A DNA stretch of 64,000 nt, taken from contig VCJN01000289.1 in the NCBI GenBank assembly GCA_006384855.1, positions 186,001 through 250,000 of the forward strand, written 5' to 3'. The notes beneath the pieces are model-generated. The model ran no database searches and was not told the origin of the DNA. It saw nothing but the letters and a program-made list of their open reading frames with translations. The translations under genes were made by a program, and so were the position numbers. Below are positions 56,101-64,000 of the stretch, piece after piece. How positions within the stretch are numbered: position 1 is the stretch's first letter; the number at the start of each line of letters is the position of its first letter. This DNA is from Tetraselmis striata. Lineage: Eukaryota > Chlorophyta > Chlorodendrophyceae > Chlorodendrales > Chlorodendraceae.

Positions 56101-57610
56101 CTGTAAATGTTCTACCTTGGGAAATACTTGAGACCGAGGAAGGGTTTGTCAAGCGCTTGGTATTTTTGGAGAGCGAGCTTCGCGCTGGCCGTGGGTTCCC
56201 TAAGGAACACTTCCCATTTTTGCATGGCAAGGCAGCACCGTCAAAGAAAAAGGGCACACCCTCACCCCATCCTGGCACTCGGCTGGAGCATTTGGAGCGT
56301 GGCCAATTCATCGGTGTGGATTTGAATATTGAACTGCTTGATGGTGGTAGCACTGATAGTAGTGATGATAGCGAGTCCAACAGTTCAAGCTCCGGCGCTT
56401 CGGCTACACCGCGTAATGCTGAAACCCATGATTCCCAACGCACATCGCGTGCTGCTGTTCAACGCTCATCGCGTGCGAAGCAAGCACTTAACTCTATTGG
56501 CTATGACGTTGCTGACTGGTGCGCGAATGTGGTTCACCATTTCACTCGGCGATTTGAGAGTAACCCAGCAAAGGCAATGATAAAGCGAATGGCGCAATGT
56601 GTCGACCTGCGCATGTTCGTTCGCACATCACATGTGCCTTATGCATCTTTTGAAGCGTTCCTTGATGGTCAAGTTGGCCCAAACTTACGCGCTATTCATG
56701 ATTGGATGGTACAGAAAGGGCAGATTAAGCTTGCTGAGTTTGATGAGTGCTATTCCCAATGCAAAGCGCTTGCCTTGAAAATGAATGCGGATGTTAAGCC
56801 CTTCAAATGTGAGCACCCTCAGGTGAAGCATAGGTGGCATGATGACAAGGATGGCTTGGAGACTGTGTCCGGAACAGTGATACATGCTGAGATCATGACT
56901 GACCCGGCCTTTTACAAGTTGTGTCCTGGGTTCATGTACATGTATGTGCATTGTGTGCTTAAAATTTGCAATGAAGCTGTTGTCGAGGGCATGTGCAGTG
57001 TCGTTGCAAAGCATGCCACAGGTACCAGAGGGCTCATCTTTGACATGTATGCGAAGGAGAGCATCGTGGACTACAATGCTCCGCACCGTGCCGGCGTGCC
57101 CACAGCACCCCGTTCATCACCAAGGCCCTTGATCACTATTTTGGGCAGAAGACCTACCAGCGCGTCAAGCCTGTTGACAAGTGGCGCTTCTTGAGGACGG
57201 ACAACAACTTGTGGCGGAATGCGTCGTTGCTCTCAGAGATGTTGACCAACCGCCTTACAGAGACATCGCGGTTGGAATTCATGAACCATTGAGTTAATTG
57301 GTAGTTTAACTTTTGGAGTTAGGGCGGGATAATCATGCACGCAATACCCTTGTTCAACCTGCCAGGCCGGCTTGTGGCCAGTTTTTTTTTAAACAACACG
57401 TATTTGGCTGAAAGCCCGAATTTAATGCCTTAATCTGCATTTTGGGATGCAGGATGGCGAATCCTAAAGCGAAAATGCTTGTTTGAGACCGCACTTTCGA
57501 AAAATTTTCTGGGGGGGGGCCGGGGGACCCCCCCCCCCCCCAACCCCCGCCCCAGGCGGGGGTTTTCGCTCCCGCCGCAGGCGGGGGTTCCTACATAATA
57601 TACAACCCGG
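53184..57610 (+). mobile_element. hAT-type DNA transposon, 4.4 kb
   Basis: The ends CCGGGCTGTATATTATGTAG and, complemented, CCGGGTTGTATATTATGTAG form 20-bp terminal inverted repeats with one mismatch. The flanks GATGACTA (53176-53183) and GATGATTA (57611-57618) are an 8-bp target duplication with one difference, the length typical of hAT. The inner TGTATATTATGTAGGAAC motif also occurs at 53333, so the left end may be duplicated. Inside lies a transposase gene (54168-57292). Confidence 0.8.
54168..57292 (+). pseudogene. BED-finger hAT-like transposase, one stop and one frameshift
   Basis: From ATG 54168. An N-terminal BED-type finger (WRCPHCPHEFSRKDKVVDHL) is followed by a Ser/Pro/Ala-rich linker, a second C-x2-C ... 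H-x-H motif (CPTCSEPGSSS; SHVLSHSHK), then a DDE-like core: IFFDYRLLSGHTGE, CATDGQYIKLKCP, and WDKAHII followed by LVLKDTR. The C-terminal third has a conserved-looking end (KWRFLRTDNNLWRNASLLSE) like hAT dimerisation regions. An in-frame TAG (55647-55649) interrupts the WDKAHII region, and a 1-base shift near 57100 in GCGTGCCCAC displaces the last ~60 codons. It otherwise spans about 1,040 codons, so it was inactivated recently or sits close to functional relatives. Confidence 0.75.
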
Positions 57611-57734
57611 GATGATTACAACGGAGCGTCGCCTACCCAGGGCTTTCCGTAACTGGATTGCTGCCGAAACGGCCGTCGTAGAGACGCTGCAAGGGTTTCA
57701 CTGGTGCCAGTCCTGTCCCGGGGGCGAAAAAAAA

Positions 57735-58940
57735 TGTATCCGCTCCCCGCGCGCTGCCAAATAATAAATATTACGGGCCGTGATATTATCGCGCGCGCGG
57801 TAGGTTGTAAATATTACACAGTCGCTATACACGATTACAGCGCTTTATTATTGTGCTTTGTGCTGGGTAGTTTAATGTGGAACTCGTGCCACTTGCTGCA
57901 TACGTATACATACGGCTGCCGAAGTCTGTTAAAAATGCCGATAGCATACTCCGTAGTTTCGGCAGAAATTACGAATAATTATTAGTCGCAACGTTCATCA
58001 TCAGTAGCAGTCGTCGTCGCATCCCGCGCGATGTCCCGATTAGGGCGCTGTAGTGGGTACAGGGTACAGGTATCCGCGGTAATCATTAGGATTAGTCGCG
58101 CAAGTACTTAGTTGCCTTGAAGGGGTAGCGAGTATTAGTCAGTCGCTCGTTAGATCATCATCACCAGACTTTACTTAAATACTATATCTGTATACGTTAC
58201 AAAGAGATAATATACTAAACATCGGCACGCGCGAATTACAGTTACCGTTAGAGGCGTGGCCGTTTCATGATGAGTATGCAACGCCAGGTTGGGGACATCA
58301 ACACCGGTGAAAAATTGTCAGATTTCACCGAGCATCGCATACCCAAGCCATGTCGCGAAGCAGTATCATTGTACCTCGTATTGTGTTGTCAGGAACATGG
58401 TGTTGCAGGCTGTGTCCACATCCGCCACCGATCCTGTCGGCCAACGCCCTTACTAGAGGCCGGAGTACTGCGCCCGCCCGCCAATACACACATCTTAACG
58501 CAATGTACTGAAGCAAGACGTCATGCCCGCGGGCCCGAAAGCGGTTGCCTCCGCTGGGTGGGTATGAGCAGCGTCTCCGCCAAACCTGCGTCATTTCTCA
58601 GGCCGCCACACCAGGGCGTCTTGTCACCAGGCCACACGACAGGCCACCTCGCGCCGCGAGCACTGCGAGCTGAGCAAGCTTGCGCTCGACGTCGTATCAC
58701 GGTCAGACAGGTATAACGCACTCGCGATAACACCCGCCCGCACGCACAAGCATTGTCACCACGGAGCTAGCCGGAGCAGCATCGAGCTCGCTGCATCGAA
58801 GCGGGCAGCCACATTTTGTCGGTTAGCTGTCACAGAGCTGCCGGGTAAGCAGACAGCGGCTCCCGCCGGGCGGTGCGACAGCGGCTGGCTCTCTCCCACT
58901 GTCACCAACTAACTCCCCCCGCCTGCCTCTTGCACATAGG
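57735..58940. other. Upstream region of the EGF-protein gene
   Basis: AT-rich to 58260, GC-rich after. A frame at 58267-58716 is open on both strands with no motif, so I do not call it. The last few hundred bases before 58941 presumably hold promoter and 5' UTR. Confidence 0.35.
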
Positions 58941-59660
58941 ATGAAGCACTCTGGAATTGCGGCAGCGCTGCTGCTTTTGCTAGGTGAGTCTGACCGCCGG
59001 CCCTCGGTGCCCCCCCTCCCTCACACGATGCGCGTCGTCAGTTAACGGTATTTCCGTCCCATCACCCCCTTCCCCCCCCTCCCCCCCCTCCCCACCAACC
59101 ACGCTACCTCACCTATCATTCAAACCTCGGAATCCGCTTATCGCCGCCTTGCTTCAGTTCCGCGACCGTATTCTACATGGCAATAATTCTTTGCTTGCCT
59201 CGGTCGGTTAGATGAGGGACAGCGTGCTGTGGAGACATGGCCTCGCCCGCCCGCCCCTGTCGGTGCTACATTCAGCTTCCGCCTCTCTCCGCTCACCCCG
59301 CACCACCAGCGGGTTAGCCAGCGCTCTCCTACAACTCTTCTTGAAACGAGCTCGTTGGCTATCTAGATCTCTGAGAGATGCGTTGGTTGGAGAGGGTTGG
59401 GGTCTCAGAGCTTCCGGTGCAAGCGGTTGGACACGTACGGGACAGTCGGCAAAAGTGGTTGGGGAAAACTCTCCCGTACTTGTTGTGCTCGGGGGGACTC
59501 CCTCCAACCGAGCTCTCCACTCCCGCACTGTAGCTTTCACAACATCCTGTCGCATCCCGACGATCGAAACCGGGCCAGGTGTTGCCGTGACTGCGAGTTT
59601 TCAGCTTCGGGTGTAGGTCAGGTCACCACGCCGTCCGTCCCTTATTTACGTCACTTTCCG

Positions 59661-59696
<36 letters not shown>

Positions 59697-62550
59697 ACTT
59701 CCCGCAGGTCTGTCCGCCGCGGCGGGACAGGTCTCAGACGCCGGTGATGGCCTCCTGGACACGTCATCCATGAGCTTCTACGGCTTCTATGGCTTCTACG
59801 GATTCCCGGCGGAGCCCGATCTGCGGTGCGAGATTGTCAGCATCAAGTTCAACCTCTACAACTACGGCGCACAGGACCTGACCTACGTGTCCACTATCCA
59901 GTACATCATCGACGGCACAAAGGCCGCCATCGACGCCACCTACCTGCAGGCGGTGCCCACCGGCAGCTCGGACGACTACCGCGTCGAGGTCACCGAGCTG
60001 AGCGGCTCGGAGGTCACTTACGTCACCGTGTCCGTGGACGTCCTGTTCGTGCACAACCCCGCCGGCAACAGCTACTCCAAGAGCAGCGACTACGGCGGCG
60101 CGTTCGCCAAGTACCTGGGCGTCGCCGGCGAGGACGAGCCGAACAACGTTACTGATGCGCCCACCAGCGGCGTCAGCTCCATCGGCCTGGACCTAGTCGT
60201 CATGGGCTACGACGAGGCCACTCTGGCCGACGCCAACGAGAAGGCAGCCTTCGAGGCCACGCTCACCGCCGCCATGCAGGCCGCCGTCTTCCAGACCTAC
60301 GGCAGCTCCGTCGCCGCTGAGGGCGTGAGCGTGCAGACATTTGGCGTCTCCGACGAGGGAACCGACAGCGATCCCGCCGTCGCCGTTCGCATCTACGTGC
60401 ACTTCGAGAAGATGGCCGACATCGCAGCGCAGTTCCTGTCGGACCTCGTCTCTGACCCCTACCAGTTCGGCGACAACTACGGCGTGCTGTCGGGGAAGAT
60501 CAAGGTCGTGGAGGCCGTCGACGTAACCGCCGACACCATGATGGCCGCCGACTCTCGCAAGCTGCTCCAGAACGCCGTCGTTGGCGACGATTCTACGACA
60601 ACCAACCACCTGGTGACCGGCATCGCGGCCGCCGGCCTCGGCGTGGCTTCCATCGAGGAAGGCGGCATTGTGTGCAAGAATTCCCCTGTGTCCTCCTTCT
60701 ACGGCGTCTACGGCTTCGACTCCGCGTCCGCCGCAATTGGTGGCTCCTCCGGCGGCGCCGGTGGCGCTGGCAGCGCCGGCGGCGCCGGCGGCTATCAGAG
60801 CGCCGACGGCTCCTTCAACCCCCGTGGTGGCTCCGCCTCCGCCGTCGCAGGTGGTTCCTCCGGAGTCGCAGGCGGCTCCTCCGGCGTCCTGGACTCGGAC
60901 GAGGGGTTCTACGGAACCACCTCCTTCTACGGCACCTCCTTCTACGGCACCTCCTTCTACGGCACCTCCTTCTACGGTGAGGACTCCGTGGTGGTGGGCT
61001 CCAGCGCTACCCAGCCTGGATCCAGTGCCGCCGACATGTCGTTCTACGGTTACTCCCCTGTGGCGGCGCCCAAGCCCGAGAGCCCCAGCCCCAGTGGTGG
61101 AAGCCCTCCTGGCCCCAGGCCCACCGAGTCCCCGGTCACACCCACCACCATTCCGGTGTACTTCACCTCGATCCTGTCTGACTACGACATGGCCGACCTT
61201 ACCGGCCCCGACATGGCCGCCTTCCGCCAGGACTACACCGCCGCGGTGGAGAACGCCGTGCGCCTGCTGGGCATCACCTCTGACCCCCAGGTGTCCATCC
61301 AGGACGTGCGCGCCGGCTCCGTGGCCGTCGACACCGTGGTCACCTTTGTGGACGACGTGTCCGGCTCTGAGCTGCTGATGCAGGTGCTGGCGCAGAACCC
61401 CAGCCTTGCCTTCCCCGCCTTCAGCTCCCTGGGCTCCATCACCATTTCGGACGTCTATTCCGGTGAGGACGGTCAGACCCGCCCGGAGCCCCCCATCGGC
61501 CGCCCCGAGCCCGAGCGCCCCAGCACCGACCAGTGCGACCAGATGGACCGCTACGGCGACTGCTGCCCCACCACCCTGGACGCCAAGCTCGAGTGCTGCT
61601 CCAGCGGCGCTGTGGACGAGTGCGGCGTGTGCGGCGGCGACGGCTCCACCTGCGCGCTGTCCGCGCTGGTCCGCGTGTCCACCCCCGCCCGCCCCGGCCT
61701 GGACGACCCCAGCAGCGACGCCTTCCAGGCCATGCTGGCCGACTTCAAGGAGGGCATGGCCTCTCTGTTCACCGCCTTCAACATTGACGCCACCGCCGTG
61801 GAGGTGGACGCCACCGCCGTGACCTCCGCCGCCGGCGCCAACGGCGACATCACGCTGGACATCCCCTTCCGCATGTACCCCAGCGCCGCCAACGGCGTGA
61901 CCGTGCCCACCGTCCCCCGCGCCACCAGCATCCTGACCTCGGCGGCCGCCAGCGGCATGACCTACCAGGACATCACCATCGTGGAGGTGCTGGACGTGTC
62001 CCGCCGCGGCGTGTGCGACAACGGCATCTGCGAGATTGGCGAGATGCTGCCCGTGGCCGGCTCCCTGCCTGAGGACCTGTGCGCCCAGGACTGCCCCGGC
62101 GTCGTGTCCTGCCCCGTCGGCTCCGCCGCGGACCTCGTGGGCGAGCGCTACTCCACCTGCACCGGCAACGGCGCCTGCGTCCAGTCCAGCGGCGAGTGCC
62201 GCTGCAACACCGGCTACGCCGGCGAGAACTGCGGCCAGTGCGCCAACGCCTTTGTCGCCCAGGACGGCAAGTGCGTCGCCATCGCCACCGAGGAGGACGT
62301 GCAGGAGCTCGAGAAGGAGATCACGCAGACCTCCAGCGACAACACCCAGCGCGACATCATCCTGGGCGTCGTCTTTGGCATCATCGCCCTCATCCTCATC
62401 TCCCTGGGCATGTACTGGATGCTGGTGCTCCGGAAGAGGCGAGCGGGCGCGCGCGAGGAGGGTCTCGCCTTCTCGTCGCAGCAGCAGGTGCCTGCCAGCA
62501 ACGAGGAGCCTGACATCCCCACCAGGCAGTTGGCCGAGAACACCGTGTAG
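58941..62550 (+). CDS. Secreted, membrane-anchored surface protein with FYG repeats, EGF domain and C-terminal TM
   Basis: Exons 58941-58983 and 59708-62550 join within a Gly codon to give 961 residues. The ATG at 58941 starts a clear signal peptide (MKHSGIAAALLLLLG, then LSAAAGQ) split by the intron. Several related alpha/beta segments of about 100 residues follow (about 50-140, 175-266, 498-597, 666-778), each with amphipathic helix then V-x-V strands. Between them lie SFYGFYGFYGF near the start and a Gly/Ser-rich stretch with FYGTSFYGTSFYG (about 345-437). Cys-rich parts: GDCCPTTLDAKLECC and DECGVCGGDGSTC (about 624-663), CDNGICEIGE, and an EGF-like domain (CTGNGACVQSSGECRCNTGY, about 831-871). 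A TM helix (IILGVVFGIIALILISLGMY, about 898-924) precedes a short basic cytosolic tail. Likely an adhesion or sensing surface protein; the ligand is unknown. Confidence 0.85.
58984..59707 (+). other. Intron of the EGF-protein gene with 31-bp poly(C)
   Basis: 724 bp, donor TAG|GTGAGT, acceptor CTTCCCGCAG. A run of 31 C (59664-59694) lies 13 nt before the acceptor. An internal frame (59212-59616) is in GC-rich intron sequence and has no motif. Confidence 0.85.
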
Positions 62551-64000
62551 AGCGCCACAACTGCTCGCACCGGTGTCTAGTGGCTTCACCGCCCCGGCTT
62601 ATGCATCCAGGGGGGGGGGGGCGGCCGGAAGCCACACGAGATGACCCTACATCTTCGACAGGAGTGCACTACCACCGCGGCGCTGTGAGCATTGGCGCCG
62701 TGTAGCTGGGGCTGCACGCAACAACATTCCAACCGGTCGCACCAGGCCGCCGGTTGTGGTATTATCTTTTTCCTTGCTTTCTTTTCTTCATATTTCTTGA
62801 ATGGTACTTTGGGTTAGGGTTTGCTGGTAGTCACCACACCCTGATGGGTAATAATGATTTGGTCTCTGCGGATGTAAGAGACAGTCATACACCACCTCGA
62901 ATCACGCCTTTTGCCTCTACCTCCAGCAGCGCGCGCCCCCCAGCAGCCACCACCCTACCCTGAGCCACACTGATCTGACATTGCAGTTGCCTCGCACGTC
63001 TTGCCCCCATGAGCACAAAAAACGGGGGACACTGAATTGCGCGGCAGTGCTGTGACTCGCTACAACCTCTATTAAGTGTGATATCATTAATCTCACATCA
63101 CATATCATTAGTCACTGCTTCTGCTAAGGATGCATGTGAGGCAACTAGAACAAATAACAATTGGATGGGAAATATTCTTGCCCCCTTTGCTTTTCTTACA
63201 TCTTCTTACGTTTAGTTGCAGCACCATGAAAGCCTTCCTCAATTCTTCTGGCGGGGGGGGGAGTCATCTGAAAGTTTCCGTTGCTTCCCGTTGATTCCCC
63301 AAAGGCTAATAAACTCGCAGACCCCATTGCATGCATGGATACGTATTGATTGTGTATGGGCCTGGAGTGTACGGGTCGACTCTTTGGTTACTAGTAGCGC
63401 GTTGCCCGCCGATTTCACTGGCCCCTGCAAACAGGAAGCCAATATTATGAAGTCCCGGTGACCAGGCAAACCATATATGTACCATGTCAAAGTTGTGATA
63501 ACATGTGACGGTGCCCTGAGTCGACACTGGGCAGGAGTGGTATGGTATGCTGAAACGCGCCCGGCACAACGGCCCAGGGGTAGCTAGAGGGCGTCACATA
63601 TTCGCAATTGGGTGTAGATGTAGCCCCGCTCGACAGGAGCCCAAGTCACACCAACTATTGATCCCTACCGGAGTCACATGACTCCGTGAACGCACCGAGG
63701 TGCTGCGACCGACTCGAACGCCCGGGAACTCTGCCTCCTGTCAAATGTGCATTTCATATCCGTACAGACGCGGGATCACGTGGCGGTCCGTAGGTGCGAG
63801 GGCAGCATACTAATGTGTTCATACTGTGACCACCTCCGGACTTCAGTAATCCGATTGCGGCAATGTATCAACTTACGTGTGATCCAGGGTTGAACTCCCC
63901 GACGGGCTTGTGATCGGCCTATTGCATTCAGGCAGGAGGCTCTGCCCCTACACAATGGCGTCATGACTCTACCGACACTGGCGCCGTGCGGGCGTGGAGG
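62551..64000. other. 3' flank of the EGF-protein gene, no further gene seen
   Basis: A G run at 62611-62620, then moderately AT-rich DNA. One GTTAGGGTTT (about 62813) is a lone telomere-like motif, not a telomere. A TGTAA poly(A)-like motif of the green-algal kind occurs at 62874 but is not decisive. ORFs to the window end are short and unconvincing. Confidence 0.4.

Larger units (their letters stand above)
52081..57734 (+). mobile_element. LINE 3' end, copy 2, split by two nested DNA transposons
   Basis: Three pieces, 52082-52101, 53020-53183 and 57611-57734, together match 11568-11870 of copy 1 in order and orientation and end in an A run (57727-57734). Removing the inserts at 52102-53019 and 53184-57610 restores a continuous LINE 3' end. 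The LINE therefore landed first and was later hit twice. Confidence 0.85.

Noticed and set aside
58267..58716. 149-codon ORF upstream of the EGF gene
   Set aside because: Biased composition, open on both strands, no family features.
59212..59616. 134-codon ORF
   Set aside because: It lies inside the EGF gene intron, has no motif, and both strands are open.
60193..62589. 798-codon open frame on the minus strand
   Set aside because: It is the complement of the EGF-protein gene; Gly/His/Val/Ala-rich with no motif, an artefact of GC-rich codons.
62805..62825. Telomere repeat
   Set aside because: A single GGGTTAGGGTTT-like motif, not an array.

Overview
The window is nuclear DNA of a eukaryote, most likely a GC-rich unicellular alga (a green or prasinophyte-type alga is my best guess, not proven). 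The evidence is intron-bearing genes with GT-AG junctions, a signal-peptide plus EGF plus transmembrane protein containing a C-G-V-C-G-G-D-G-S-T-C motif of the sort seen in algal and metazoan surface proteins, a bacterial-type QueA gene with a transit-like leader and an intron, several eukaryotic transposon classes, and a long satellite array. Nothing looks like a bacterial chromosome.

Layout. 842-8579: a four-exon gene for a large Cys-rich, Pro/Ser-rich protein of unknown function; every junction falls in phase 0. 8580-17300: repeat-rich, with coiled-coil ORF remnants, the 3' end of a non-LTR retrotransposon (LINE) directly followed by a tRNA-headed SINE, a dispersed non-autonomous repeat family (called R1 here), and a decayed multi-exon gene. 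17755-31245: about 50 copies of a degenerate ~180-bp tandem satellite, broken by an R1 insertion, by a 2.1-kb island of compact virus-like genes (2-TM protein, zinc-knuckle protein, basic Tyr-rich protein, primase fragment), and by two unique segments. 31250-35370: a hairpin, further R1 copies, scrambled histone H3 fragments and a fold-back element. 36258-37764: queA.

37765-40868 is gene-poor with a CA microsatellite. 40869-43604 is a two-ORF tyrosine-recombinase element. 43605-52080 holds poly-G/poly-C tracts, a tandem array of ~370-bp fold-back units, and broken transposase-like ORFs with zinc fingers. 52081-57734 is one LINE 3' end carrying two nested DNA transposons: a Harbinger-like MITE with TTA target duplication, and a 4.4-kb hAT element with 8-bp target duplication and a nearly intact transposase. 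58941-62550 is the secreted or membrane-anchored EGF protein gene. 62551-64000 shows no gene.

Only three clear host genes are visible (842-8579, queA, the EGF protein). The rest is a mosaic of mobile elements and satellite, as expected for pericentromeric or otherwise heterochromatic DNA. Gene models were built by eye from splice junctions and reading-frame continuity; no similarity search was run.
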